From Crotalaria pallida (taxonomy: Eukaryota > Streptophyta > Magnoliopsida > Fabales > Fabaceae): 64,000 nt of DNA. The notes under the pieces were generated by a model. It was not told the DNA's origin. It saw only the letters and a list, made by a program, of their open reading frames with translations, and did no database searches. The stretch is from assembly GCA_037953625.1 (NCBI GenBank), contig CM075651.1, positions 158,109,501-158,173,500 of the forward strand. The letters are read 5' to 3'. A program made the position numbers and the translations under genes. Shown here in pieces: positions 23,623 through 36,186 of the stretch (the stretch's first letter is position 1; every line of letters begins with the position of its first letter).

Positions 23623-25437
23623 ACACAGTAGTGTTTGACACGTGACATACTTGATTAGCCTTTATTTTATCAGCTTTTCCTGTGAGAGTTCCATTTCGTG
23701 ATGAGCTCTCTCATTTCAATATTTGGGTTCAAAAATATAATATAGTGTTTGATAAGCCCGATACGTCTATATGGATATTTAGCCTTTAGAGTGTCACTAA
23801 TTAAACTATAAAGAGAGATTGTAATAAAATTATAAACTTCTAGGATTTTCTCTTTAGTGTGTAGTCGTCGAGCACATGTGTTAAATACTTAAAGCTACAA
23901 ATCTGTTTGTGAAAAAGGATGACAAGATACTTTGAGATATGGTATTTTTTTTTAATGTGTTACTTTAAGTACTTTTAACATATACCATTCGGTTTGTAAT
24001 ATATATATATATATATATATATAATACATATATTTTCTTTAAATATAAGTAAACTGTAAAAATAACAAATTTTTTTTAAAAAAAATTCAATTTTTTAATA
24101 TTACTTTCTTAAAATTAAGCATACCTAAAAAATTGTTATCCAATTAATTTTTTTCATTCTCAGTATTACTTTTCTAAAATACTTCTATTTTTGATAAATT
24201 TGATAAAATTAAATACAATCAACAAACTTCCTTAATATACGTGATTTTATTTTTTTTTACATATATTCTAAACCGGAGATAATATATCTTAGACACATAT
24301 TAGAAAAATTATTTTTTTTAATTTTCATTTTCTAAACTAGTAAAGAACGACAATAATCTTTGTATAAAATTTTCAATCTGCTGTGTTTTTTTTCTTAACA
24401 TTGAGTAATAGTTTTTTTGTTTTGCTAACAAGTGTTTCAGAAGTGGTTACTACATATGGAAAAAAATCTCAAGCTAAGTCCATATTTATCATTCTCTTGA
24501 AAATATAAAAAAAAAATAAAAAATCACATTTTCAAATAACTTTTATCTAATTACTTCCTTAACAAATGCTCCAATACATTTGTTAGCATTTTCCATAGTT
24601 TTTTGGTAACATTTAAAGATCAAATAATGTTTAATCTTTAAGTGATTGTGAGCTTAATTCTCCAATGTAATATCATTATTTAACCATTTTATCCTCGTCT
24701 CTTACTCTCTTACAATTGAAGGTTAGCAAACTTTTTATATTGCAAATATGTTGAAATTCTGTCCATGCAAGAATAATTCCTTTTCAAAATGCATGATCCA
24801 TAAGGATCGGAGAAGGATGAATCTATTAAACACCGTGTATGAGCTGGCATCATTGACCTTAATCAGCTCATACTCAACTGTAAGTTACGTTGCAGTATAT
24901 ATACACGAGAAGTGTGATCTTTTTTTTTTCTACGTTTTAACGTTTTCATTGTTTAATAAAGGTCTAAATCTAAATGATATATAAATCGTTGATAATTTTA
25001 CTTACTTACTCGTGGTATGTAATAACTAATAAACATTGCAGTATTATCGATCAATACTTTAGTTTATTATTGCTATATTTTAGCCGCTGTTATACGTCAC
25101 ATAACCTCGCTCCTACTCTCCAAGCATTGCAGCTTATTTAGTCTTTAAAATATAGTAGTTTAATGAGAAGAAGACAAAAGGAGAGAATGACAGATAAAAT
25201 GTCCATGTTGGAGGTTAAGGACAACCTTTCATGTAACCAAACACAAAGGTTAGCTGGTTCTTCTTTTAATAGGTCCTAGTCTTCCTTTCCTTATTTTTAC
25301 CGTTTTTTTTTTTAAAAAAAAAAACAATCATGTACCACACCATTTGATTCTCTCTAGTTTGTATTCTCCTAGCTTCTTCAAATTTATTTTGTAATGCTTA
25401 AATATATATAACTTTCAAAGTATGCATTTCTCATTTG
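23623..25437. other. intergenic, AT-rich
   Basis: Contains a (TA)n run at 23998-24023 and a decayed Stowaway-like stretch near 24030-24300. No gene is supported. Confidence 0.4.
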
Positions 25438-25708
25438 CTCGTTCCATTCTTATATATAAGACTCTTTTGGTATATTTCACATCCTTTAGGAAAGTTGATT
25501 AATTTTGTTAATGGTATTAAAAATGTGAATATTTGATATGTATTTTCAAAATTACCCCTATTATTAATAGTATTGGAAATCCAAAAAGTAATAAATAAAT
25601 AAAGGTGTTAGTGTAAAGAAATAATTAATTGTCATTGAAAATTTGTATAGAGTTTTATAAATGAGGACAAAATAAAAATGTCGGTTTTATATTTAAGGAC
25701 GGAGGTAG
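25438..25708. mobile_element. Stowaway-type MITE, somewhat decayed
   Basis: Left end CTCGTTCCATTCTTATATAT and right end ATATTTAAGGACGGAGGTAG form an imperfect inverted repeat. Internal sequence (AAGTTGATTAATTTTGTTAA) is shared with the members at 43467, 31906 and 52912. Confidence 0.65.
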
Positions 25709-25912
25709 TGTGTATATAAATATATATCACTGTCAAGTTAGATTAATTTTATAATAATAATAAAAAATGTCAAGTAGCCATTTTTATTTTAATGCCAAAA
25801 ACCAAGAACTAGAAGTAAACTACCAAAAGCAAAGTTACAACGGCTTAAAAAGGATAGTATTAACAAGTGATTTTATACGGCACTCTTCAAAAAAATACAA
25901 AAATGACATATT

Positions 25913-26143
25913 GGGTCTGTTTGTCAAAACTAACTTGTAGCTGTGAGTTTGTAACTAGGGATGACAATTGGACCCGGATCCGCGGGTAATACCCGCAATG
26001 GGTCCGGGTCTGGGTCCAAAAAAGAGACCCGCGGGTCCAAAGGATGGACCCGTTTGGGTACCCGCTTTGAACGGGTCTGGGTCCGGGTCTGAGATATTCA
26101 GACCCGTGGATACCCGGACCCGTTCATATTTACATATATGCAT

Positions 26144-26175
<32 letters not shown>

Positions 26176-27125
26176 AGTATGTTTGTGTTTAACGAGAGAA
26201 TTTCTTTGATGTCTGCGAGTATTTAATGATGGTAGGGATTAATATTAAGTAGAGTGTGTAATAATGTATTAAGGATCCCTCGATCTATAAAAAAAACATA
26301 GAAATTAATTTAAAAAATATTTTTTTCTTTAAAAATATTGCTAATGGGTACCCGCAAAACCCGTCTGGGTACCCAAAGACCCGCTTACCCATTATGCAGC
26401 GGGTACCCGGGCGGGTCCGGATGGGTCTGGGTCCAGTAATTGAAGAACGGGTCCGGGTCCGGGTACCCCATTACCCGGACCCACCCGGACCCATTGTCAT
26501 CCCTACTTGTAACTTGTAGTTATGAGCTTCTAGCTTGTAGCTGTTAAGCTAGCTAGGAGCTGTGAACTTGTAGCAATGAGCTTGTAGCTGTTTAGCTGAC
26601 TATTTGAAATAGTGTTGTTCGGCAAAACTAGCTTTTGAAGTAGCTAAAAGTTATTAAATGTCAAAAAAGGACATGGAACATTTTGTTATTTTAAATTTTA
26701 ATTTTTTTCTTTATTTATTAAATAGATAGTTAATTAATTAATTAATTGATAAAATATAAAATTATTAAATTATAATTAATTAAATTCATTTTTTCTTAAT
26801 TTATTAATTATGTAGTTAATACATTAATTAATTATAACTAAATTATTACATTATAATTAATAATTAATTAAAGGGTAGTAAAATAATTTTAAATTTTATT
26901 TGAGTGTATAATTGGTATATGAATTATTGAAAGCTAGTTTAGTTTATAGAAAGCTACTTCAAATAGTTTTCTAAAAGCTAGCTTTTAAAAGTTACAAGCT
27001 CCTTTTTTAAAAGCTATAAGCTCATTTTAATTTGTATTCACCGAACGGGGCTAATAGCTTATTGACTAAATCCAAAAGCTCATAGCTAGCTAAAAAGCTC
27101 TTAGCTACCTTGGCCGAATAGAGCC
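25913..27125. mobile_element. Tourist-like (PIF/Harbinger) MITE, copy A
   Basis: Termini GGGTCTGTTTGTCAAAAC and the complement of GGCTCTATTCGGCC, flanked by ATT on both sides (3-bp duplication). The inside is rich in AGCT-containing motifs. A hAT-like element (25956-26505) interrupts it. Copy B at 29127-29775 is the uninterrupted relative. Confidence 0.7.
25956..26505. mobile_element. hAT-like non-autonomous element with GC-rich arms
   Basis: 550 bp with terminal inverted repeat TAGGGATGACAAT. It is flanked by an 8-bp duplication TTTGTAAC/CTTGTAAC (25948-25955 and 26506-26513; 7 of 8 match). Copy B of the host MITE carries the pre-insertion sequence. The arms consist of many GGGTCCGGGT and GGGTACCCG motifs around an AT-rich centre with a TA run. 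Confidence 0.8.
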
Positions 27126-27682
27126 ATTATCTTTGAAAAATTAAGTCTAGCATTTCTCGTTTCATATACATAATCACATGGATTTATTATCTTAAATAAT
27201 GCTCTAAGTGCATTCCGTAATTAATTAAGACATTATTTGCATATGGTGATAAAATAAAATGAAAGTTGTGAAATTGTAACAAAAAGTTTAACTGTTGAGT
27301 TGGCTAGCCAGATAATTTGACAAAACTAGTTTTTTGTCTTTCAAGTTAGACATTGTAAAACTATATTCTTAGTTATACAACTAGTTAAAGTTTTTTAAAT
27401 GGCTTAAAAGAATATGTAATTTTATATTATTGGTTTGAAAACAAAAATAAGAAGTATTTTTTTTTTATGAGCAAACATTTTTTATTATTTATTTGGGGTA
27501 GGAGGAAAATAATGCACTTATTGAAGCTTGATGAATTGGACAGAATCGCTTTAAAAAAATATCACATAATCTCGAACTATTACGTCTTCCGTAATTTGAG
27601 TCAATAATATATAGCAACATGATGGATAAAAACTAAGAAACATAATGTAACAAGTTGGATGTGTTAGGCTATTATTGGTTTG
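27126..27682. other. intergenic, no gene seen
   Basis: AT-rich and without recognisable features. Confidence 0.4.
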
Positions 27683-27695
27683 AACCATGGTAATT

Positions 27696-27860
27696 TTTGG
27701 TTTGCACCCTGGTATCCGGCCCACTGGGCCGACTAATCCAGTTCGAGGGGGTCCCGGGGTTAAGGTTTTATTTCTCTCCCAACGTTGTTGCGGGAGATCG
27801 AACCGTGGTTCGCCCTACCAAGTGCAGCCCCTGGCACCACTGCACCAACAGCTCGTTGGT
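27696..27860 (-). mobile_element. tRNA-derived SINE (minus orientation)
   Basis: On the minus strand an A box TGGTGCAGTGG (27837-27847) is followed by a B box GGTTCGATCTC (about 27794-27804). An exact 13-bp duplication AACCATGGTAATT flanks it (27683-27695 and 27861-27873). Confidence 0.85.
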
Positions 27861-28387
27861 AACCATGGTAATTCATGACTCTGATATATTTTTTTCGTTT
27901 TATGTCTCGCAGTTCAATTAATTGAACTAAACTGACTTTTAAAAAACTTTCAAAAATCTATTCGAAGTAATTTTACATAAGTTAATTTTTAAAAGCCATA
28001 GTTACTCATCAATTTCAAAAGCTATATTTTATAACGTTCCCATATCTTGTGAGCACTAATAATTTACAAATTTTTTTTCCCATAAATCAACAAATTACAA
28101 TTTATTTGGTTTTGAGTAATTTGTGTTGTATATATATCCGACACTTTTCTTTTGGGATATAACTGTATGGAGTAATGACTGAGAAACCTATATATGAAAG
28201 CCTATATGCAAATCTACACACAAGATTTTGACCGCGTATAATACCTATACTGTAATAGAAAAAATAAATTAAAGCATGCTAATGCTGGAAAAACAATCAT
28301 TGAATTGAGGGTTTTATTAGCTTAAATCTTATTGACTGATAATAAGAAATTAAAATGTAATAAATATGTAGTATCAGAGGAGTAAAT

Positions 28388-28613
28388 TCTTGTATTGCTT
28401 TGTAGGTTGGTGTGGGGATATTTTTTGTATAAGGTTGTAGCTATTTTTATTGCTTCACAATAGAGTGAAGTTAAATTTGGTGTTGGTCATCCTGATGCAC
28501 ATGATTATGTACCTTGAGGCAAACCTTTATAGAAAGTGGGGTCTCTGTTGTGTACTATGATGCTCGGTTGTCCCTTACTAATGATATTTTCTTTGTTTGT
28601 TGTTAAAAAAAAA
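28388..28613 (+). mobile_element. L1-type LINE 3' tail
   Basis: The segment ending TTTGTTGTTAAAAAAAAA matches the tail family at 20300-20426 (GTTGTGTACTATGATGCTCGG versus its counterpart). The 5' limit is approximate and no clean target duplication is seen. Confidence 0.5.
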
Positions 28614-28685
28614 GTAACAAATTCATTGGTGTTTGTAGTTATAAATTTGTTTTTATAAATCTCCTCTTTTAAGGTCATTCTCAAC

Positions 28686-28955
28686 GGGACTCGCAATCAC
28701 TCTTACTTGGAAGAAATCATCTCGGATTGCAAGAGTGTAGTTGGTAATTTAGTTTATGTTCAGGTTCTTTGTAGACCTCACTCGATAAATGAAATTGCAT
28801 ATACTTTGACTAAGAAAACTTTCTTGGTTCAAAAACAATTATGGTTAATTAGTTGATGAACCAGACTTTTTTAAGCACCTATTTGTACCAGACTCACATT
28901 TGCTCTCTATTAATAATTAGTAATTATGCATTCAGTTTTTTCCAAAAAAAAAAAA
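28686..28955 (+). mobile_element. 5'-truncated LINE with RNase H-like C-terminus
   Basis: Flanked by an exact 15-bp duplication AAGGTCATTCTCAAC (28671-28685 and 28956-28970) and ending in poly-A. The open stretch includes YLEEIISDCKSVV and RPHSINEIAYTLTKK. These resemble the end of the RNase H-like domain (RVT_3) of plant L1 elements, where an NxxAxxLA-type motif is usual. Only the 3' 270 bp inserted. Confidence 0.75.
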
Positions 28956-29126
28956 AAGGTCATTCTCAACACTAAAGACGATCAACGATAAGAAAATCCT
29001 GGAATTAAAACATTCAGATTAGGTTTAAACTGTAAAGAACCCTTGCTTTTCCCGCTGAAAAAATAATGTAAGACTAAATTACGTTTCGAAGACTTTGTTT
29101 GGTTAATGAGGCAAGATATATATTAT

Positions 29127-29775
29127 GGGTCTGTTCGGCAAAACTAACTTGTAGCTGAGCTTGTAACTTGTAGTTGTGAGCTTGTAGCTTGTAGATGTTA
29201 AGGTAGCTAGGAGCTGTGAGCTTGTAGCTATGAGCTTGTAGCTGTTTAGCTGACTATTTGAAATAGTGCTGTTCGGCAAAACTAGTTTTTGATGTAGCTG
29301 AAAGTTATTAAATGACCAAAAAGGACATATTACATTATATTAAATATTTTATTTTTTTCATTTTTTCTTTATTTATTAAATAGATAGCTAATTAATTAAT
29401 TAATAAATAAAGTATAGAAATGGTTAAATTATAATTAATTAAATTAGTTTATTTTCTTTATTTATTAATTATGTAGTTAATTAATTTATTATAACAATTT
29501 TTAAATTATAATTAATAATTAAGGGTAGGTAAATAATTTTAAAATTTGTTTGAGGGTATAATTGGTATATGAATTATTGAAAGCTAGTTTAGTTTTTTGA
29601 AAGCTACTTCAAGTAGCTTTCTAAAAGCTAGCTTTCAAAAGCTACAAGCTCCCTTTTTAAAAGCTATAAGCTCCTTCTAATTTGTGTTCACCGAACAAGG
29701 CTAGTAGCTTATTGACTAAATCTAAAAGCTCCTAACTAGCTAAAAAGCTCCTAGCTCGTGTTGCCGAACAGAGCC
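29127..29775. mobile_element. Tourist-like (PIF/Harbinger) MITE, copy B
   Basis: 649 bp. Termini GGGTCTGTTCGGCAAAAC and the complement of its right end CCGAACAGAGCC, flanked by TAT on both sides. It is the best-preserved member of the family in this window and the reference for reading copy A and the 46-50 kb nest. Confidence 0.75.
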
Positions 29776-31277
29776 TATATACTATAGCTAGCTAGGTTGA
29801 ACGTGAAACACGCGCGTTGCACATGCTATGTTGCGTAAGCATCTTGGTGCTGATGAGTACAAAACAATGTTCCTATCGCATGCTGCTCCTCACTTTGTTG
29901 GTAAAAAATGACTGCAAATTAAAGTGTGGTTTTAAAGTATAAAGTTATTAAATTAAAGTTGATGGAATCAGTAATGTATTCCACTACTACCGATTACTGA
30001 ATGCTATATCGTCGCATCAAATAAATAACATAATATATTTTGTTTAAAAATAAAAAAAAACCTTACATTGTATATTCGTGACTATTAGGTGCCTCATTGT
30101 ATCTATAAAAAAAAAACAAAAAGTTTCATGAATAATAATACTTCAAAGTTATAGTATAGGAGTATATGTTTAAACGTTAAATACTCATCCTTCGCACAAG
30201 GAGGTGGTTAATGTGTAGAATGCTTCATTAGGCAAATCCACTAAGTGTTGTGATACCCTATGTCTTAATCATTCATTGGTCGATTATTTATTTACTTTTT
30301 TTCCATTGTATATCCAAAACTCTGAATTATAATGGGAGAAATTTCTTTATCTTTTTAACAAGTGATGCCTCAATTGTATACGTGCGTACTTAATTAATAA
30401 GAAATAAAACAAGAAACTCAGTATTGAAAATTCAAATTTAAAACTTTTCGATATGTTAAACGTGACTTTTATCAAGGCAAAATTACTTATTTTACTTTTT
30501 TAATCAATAATGCCTTTAGGGTATTTATTAGCATTTTTCTTATAATAAACTGTATTATTATTAGGCTTAATTACATTTTTGCTTTTTTATCTTATTTTTG
30601 AAGATTCAATTTAGTTTTTAATTTTTTTTACTTTTTTTTTGTCCTTTTTTTTTAAAAAAAAATTCAATTTGATCATTTCGTCATAATAATGAGTATTAGT
30701 TTTATCGAAATATTCATACCCATTACTGGAAACTAAAATATGTTGCCAGAATTTGGAAAAATTTCAGGCCAACACTCGTCGAAGACCAGGAACAATGGTG
30801 TCTTCCAATGATGGAGTGAGCTGACTCATGGTGGTGGTTGATTGATATGAACAAAAATGACAATGTGATAAAGATATAAACAAAAATGATAGCCAAAACT
30901 CTATCGATGAAACCGTAAAAATATGTCAAACTCTATTAATAAAACAATAATGAATGTTATGTAAATATCATGAATAAAACTAATATTGTTACGACGAAAT
31001 GACTAAAATAAGTTTTAAAAATTAAAAACAGATTAAAACTAATATATAAAGCAACATTCTGTGGATGAAACTAATATTGTGAGCTACATATAATGAATTC
31101 TACTTTATGTAGCCATCAATCTTTTCAAATCCACCCCCACTTGATGTGATTTATTTAATGTTTCCGTTGGTTGTCAGTATCTATGATAATATTTTATTAT
31201 TATTACTAATGCATTAGATTTTTTATAATATTTTGTTCCAACTTTATTATTTTTTTTAAATAGTCACTAATCATATG
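29776..31277. other. intergenic with a decayed TIR element
   Basis: No gene supported. Around 30563-31065 the sequence GGCTTAATTACATTTTTGC and later complementary pieces suggest an old relative of the MULE-type element at 18270-19172, too decayed to delimit. Confidence 0.35.
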
Positions 31278-31286
31278 TAGTATTGT

Positions 31287-31416
31287 TTATCGGCAGAGTG
31301 GTTGCCTGGTTGGGGTCGAGGCCTCGCTGAGAGATTAGTCCTTGAAAGGATTCGAAAATGTCAAAATGATTAGTTACCAAATTGCGCGTGGATATCTTGG
31401 AAAACAAATATATATA
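31287..31416 (+). mobile_element. SINE, internally deleted
   Basis: Flanked by a 9-bp duplication TAGTATTGT (31278-31286 and 31417-31425). Its 3' half (GAAAATGTCAAAATGATTAG to GGATATCTTGG) matches the SINE at 42214-42393. The pol III head is shortened. Confidence 0.75.
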
Positions 31417-31680
31417 TAGTATTGTGTTTTTTTTTTTATAAAAATAATACTATAATATTTTTTATTTACGAAATCTCTACTATCTCAAAATCTGGTGTTC
31501 AACTTTATCACCTTCCCAAACTAGCTACCAGTCTACCACTAATAATGCATTGTTATTATTGAAGCAAAAAATGTCATGACATTTGTTAGCCAGTGTACCT
31601 TCTACTATTATCTCAATATTTGAAGATTTTTGTCTATTATTGATATTTTAAAAAGCAGAAACCTTAACAATACTCTTATA

Positions 31681-32402
31681 AAGGCCCGGTCCTAACCTAT
31701 CTTGGGTTCTAGGGCGAAATTTTTTTTGGTCCTACTAAAAAATTTATTAAAAATAAATCAATTAAAACACTATATATTTATATATTTAATTAATTAAAAC
31801 AATGATAACAATCAATAATAAAAATAGGTATTATATAAAATAGAGTTGAAATAAAATAAATTCTTTTTATTAATTAAATAGGTAATTAAAATTGTTTTTA
31901 TGTTACTTCTTCCGTCTTTGTATATAATATCATTTTGGTTGAATTCATGTTCATTACTAAAGTTGGTTAATTTAGTTAATTGTATTGAAAATGTGAACAT
32001 TTGATATGTTTTTTTTTCCAAAACTATACTTATAAGTATTATTGAGAATGTAAAAATTGTTGAGTAAATATGGATGTTTGTGGAAAAAAGTACCTAATTG
32101 TCATTGAAAATTTGTATTAGGTCTTATAAATAAGAATAAAATAAAATTCTCAAAATGATATTATATTTAGGGACAAAGGGAGTAAATTTTAAAAATAAAG
32201 TTCATAAGTTAACCTATTTATAAGTCAAGTGAGCAAAAAAAAAAATAAAAATATTATGATAAACTATTAATAATTGAAAGATAAAAAATATGCAACTATT
32301 AATTTTTTTTCAGTATAAGTATTATTAAAAAATTTATGGGGCCCCTAAAATTTTTGGGCCCTGGGCGGTGGCCCTCATTGCCCACCCCCAGGGCCGGGCC
32401 TG
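31681..32402. mobile_element. hAT-like non-autonomous element
   Basis: Inverted termini AAGGCCCGGTCCT and AGGGCCGGGCCTG. The duplication CTCTTATA (31673-31680) is matched on the right by CTCTTA plus the T beyond a Helitron inserted exactly there. GC-rich ends surround an AT-rich body that contains a Stowaway-type MITE. Confidence 0.7.
31906..32182. mobile_element. Stowaway-type MITE nested in a hAT-like element
   Basis: Termini CTTCTTCCGTCTTTGTATAT and TATATTTAGGGACAAAGGGAG, flanked by TA. Confidence 0.75.
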
Positions 32403-32408
32403 CTCTTA

Positions 32409-33547
32409 TCAACATATTATAAAATAGGAAAAGTTGAGGGTATTTTTGTCATTTTCATTTTCCCTCCTTCATCCTTGCTTTTCCATCCAAATTTGTTTGT
32501 CCGAGCATCGTACGGGAATAAATATTTATCTTAAGTTATTTTTAGTAATTTTTTATTAGTACAATTTGGATTACACATAAATATAAAAATTGCTCGCAAA
32601 CATACAATTTGCATTTCGACATTATTACAATTTGCACGGGTTATTAATGATCTTTTCAAAATGAAATAATCATAAAAAATATATAATGCCTAAACGACCC
32701 ATCATATGATAATTAACCAGAAAAAAACGAATATAATGTTGTAATTTCAGAAATTCTAATACAAACAAGTCATAATATAGGCAAATTGGTATTAAACATT
32801 TAAATAGAGCATCATTATGAATAATAAATTTTGGGTACAACGGAAAAAACAGATATATAAGTATTAAAAATGAGCTATAATTTGGTATAATGATTTAGCT
32901 TAATACAATCAAATATTTACTCAGACATGAATTCAAATTTAAAAAATCCAAAAAATTATACAATATGTTGCAATTTAAATTGTGAAAAATAATGATGCGT
33001 TATTTTATTCTTTAGACAATATACTTATTTAAAATTATGAAGTTCTAATACAAGCAAGTAATTTGAAAGTTTGAATCTTATAAACACGAATTAATTAAAA
33101 GTGTGAAAACAGGTCTTATATTTTGGGACAGATATAATAATAATAAAGATGATGATGATGATGATATATATGGTAAAAAAAATAGATGCATTTGGACTTG
33201 CAAAACGAATTACTAACAAACTGTATTTGGAATGATGGATTAAATAAAACAAAAAATCAAAATGAGTTGGATTTTTTTTAATATAAGAAATTATGTTGTT
33301 AATTAAAATTAGAAATCGCATATTTGACACATTATTAGTTAATTTTTATTAATGAAAAAGTTAGTAGCTGAAACTAGATTCAAAGATTGATGTTTATGAT
33401 TATTCATTTCTAAATACATGTAAATCATTTTTATAAAAAGTTCATATTAACTTATTATTTAAAAAGACATATTTCTAAAATCTATAATCAATTTTAATTT
33501 TAAAAAAAAAATTTTAAACCCGTGCAATGCACGGGTAAAATTACTAG
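32409..33547 (+). mobile_element. non-autonomous Helitron 1
   Basis: Starts TCAACATATTATAAAATAGG after an A and ends with the hairpin CCCGTGCAATGCACGGG (33519-33535) plus AAAATTACTAG, followed by T. The TC start, a 3' hairpin about 10 nt before CTAG, insertion between A and T and no target duplication are the Helitron signature. Its last roughly 500 bp match Helitron 2. No Rep/helicase. Confidence 0.9.
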
Positions 33548-33548
33548 T

Positions 33549-35222
33549 GAAGTTAAAGTCAATGATAACAAGCATTTTTAGTGCATTTGTTACAAAATCA
33601 TATATAACGAAAACCAATAAAAGAAAACATACTTGTGCTTATTTTTTCAATATTAGAAACTTTAATAACAAAACCTAAAGTTAATAATCTTAATCAATTC
33701 AACGATTTAGATAATTTTCAATACTGAATAATTAAAAAAAATTATATTTTTATTTTATACTAAAATTTATCTTCGTGTGATACTCATGAACACAAAATAA
33801 AAAGTTACGCTGACAAGTATTTGAAACATAGAGTTTCATATGTATCATATTTTATTCTATGTATTAAAATATTGTAACTGTTCTAAAAATTATAATTTGT
33901 TCAATTCTCAATTAATTTTTGATTTTTTTTTTGATATTTTTTTTTTATATTTCAACCCATCATAATATTTTAACATATAAAGTAGGGCAAAAATATAAGA
34001 GCCCAAATATAATAAAAAAAAGTTCAAGAGCACGATTAAAATCACCTTGTGTGCTTAGACTATATTATTTGAAAATAATTTTATGCAACACTTTCATAAA
34101 ATTTTATGTAACCCAGTACATAAATATTTATTATTTTTGTAACTCAATATCGTTTTATACAATTAGCTACTTATAGGAAAAAGCATTTTCAACCAATAAT
34201 TTTTTTCAACCAGCAGGTTAATAACAAATCCTTTTGGCATGATAAAAAGAGAAAAAGTAAGGAAAAAAAATCAGCCGGATTCATTTTTTTTTTTTCAATT
34301 ATAGATGTTGTATATATTACTTTCACTCATTTATAAGAAAATGTAACTAACATCACACATATATATTAAGAAAGATGTTAAATGTAGTTAATTTTATTGA
34401 TTTCATGTAAAAATAAAACTAATCACCTAAATTGTCTACATAACATTGAGAATATAATATTGAAAATAAAACAAAATTTAGTTGAAACAATGAAATTACA
34501 TAAAATTATTTTATAAGTATTTTAAGAGTGACAATATTCTATGGTAAAAAATAAATTAATTTTTACTTATATTTAAAATCAATAATAATTTTTATATATT
34601 TAGTTATATTTCGACCGGTCTGAAATGATGTTAAAAAATTGCAAAATATATTATTCTAAATTGAAATCGCATTAATAATTAAAAATCTTATATTATAATA
34701 TAGGGTTTTGCTACTTGTTAAGATTATCACAAAGGAAATTTAAATAAGCCCATCATATTTTATTTATCGAGAATCTAAAAAAACATATTTTTCAATAACA
34801 TTTAACTATATTTGGATATTTAACTAGTGTCCTTAAAACAATTGTTAGCATTTACCTATAATATATGATTGAATGAATAATGTATTAATTTACATAATAA
34901 ATAATGAGAAAATAGATGGAACACCGACAGAGTAAAGTTTTTTTTACAGTGCATTATTTACCATTTATGCGTTTATGGACATTGATTTTCTGATAAAAGT
35001 AATACAAATAAATGATGAATGATAATGAACTGATGATGTTTAAAACGTTATACGGTTAGTGCACCCATTAATCTCATAAATAATTAATTATCTTATTACA
35101 TAAAGCATTACAAACATGTTATTTTTGTTTTACTTTTCAAAAAATTGAGAGAGGGAGCAGATGATTTGGTTGCATGAGTACTACCGGTACTTCTACTATT
35201 ATTTCAGCAGAATAATAAAGTA
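33549..35222. other. intergenic, very AT-rich
   Basis: No gene, RNA or clear element. A weak Stowaway-like remnant may lie near 34310-34610. Confidence 0.4.
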
Positions 35223-35476
35223 CCCCTTCCGGTCTTGATTATAACAAAAAAAATAACTAATTTCACGGGTATTAAAAAAAGTTAGTTGAATGTATTTAAT
35301 TTTTTCAAATTCATAAAAGTAAACTACTTTAGTAAACTTATATTGGGAATGAAACAAGAATTAAATGATTCAACTACTTTATAAAAATATTTTAGAAATG
35401 ATTGTATTGAGAATAGAAAGTTACTTAAATTTTGCTTATATTTAAGATCGAAAGTTAATTAAATTTTGCTTATATT
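35223..35476. mobile_element. Stowaway-like MITE, right end decayed
   Basis: Left terminus CCCCTTCCGGTCTTGATTAT after TA. The complementary right part (TTGCTTATATTTAAGATCG) is present twice at 35431-35482, a small local duplication. It lies within 1 kb of the MAP kinase leader. Confidence 0.5.
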
Positions 35477-35551
35477 TAAGATCATTAAAATCAAGATGGG
35501 AGTGTGTAGGTCGTTACTATCAAGTGGGTCCTCAAACCTATCAAAATCTGC

Positions 35552-35557
35552 CACGTG
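35552..35557. promoter_or_regulatory. G-box core upstream of the MAP kinase gene
   Basis: CCACGTGT context about 730 bp upstream of the start codon. G-boxes are bound by bZIP and bHLH factors in plants; its function here is inferred from position alone. Confidence 0.4.
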
Positions 35558-35983
35558 TATGGCACATGGTCTGTCAGGTATGACACAACTTACAGTGCGG
35601 GGACACCCAGGTAATTCTATAACAGTACTACTTGCCTTCTGTGTTGCTACTTGTCTTTCGCCAACTCAATTTACGAAAAAACCCTTACAACTTTCCAAAA
35701 TAAAATATACGCCACTTCAGTATAAGGCTCTCCCACATTAACCCGTATACCGTATCTTTATACGTTTTGGATAAGAAGTAACGCAACACAAAGCTAGATC
35801 TAATTCTCAAAAAGCTCTCTTAATATTTTTTCACTTATATATCTTCTTTCTCTTTGTGTCGGTGTACTCTTATTTCTTCTGTACACTACTCACTTTTCAT
35901 TTTCATTTTCGTTTACTTCATTCAGCTGCAACCTTAAAAATCAAAGTGTTGACAAGTCTCAGATCTTTGGTGGGGTTTGAAAA

Positions 35984-36186
35984 ATGAGAGATTTTCTGAT
36001 AGTGGGTCGTTGTTATTTTGCTTCATGATTGCGGGGTTGTGGAAAAGTTCGGTGCTTTGGGAATTGGAAGAAGAGAGGGTGCATGCGGGGTTTCATTTGG
36101 ATTATTCTTTTATGTTATTTCTTCAAGGATTTTGGCAAGAGAATAATTTCATCGGATTGTGGGCTTGTGATCCGGAGCAGGGGTAG
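35984..36186 (+). promoter_or_regulatory. two overlapping upstream ORFs in the MAP kinase leader
   Basis: The probable leader holds an ATG at 35984 opening 14 codons (stop at 36026-36028). A second ATG at 36025 overlaps that stop as ATGA and opens 53 codons to 36186. Both end before the main ATG at 36281. If the leader is unspliced here they would reduce or regulate translation of the kinase. The 53-residue peptide has no domain I recognise. Confidence 0.45.

Noticed and set aside
25968..26177. Gly/Pro-rich open frames on both strands
   Set aside because: Made by GGGTCC-type units of a hAT-like element; no protein family.
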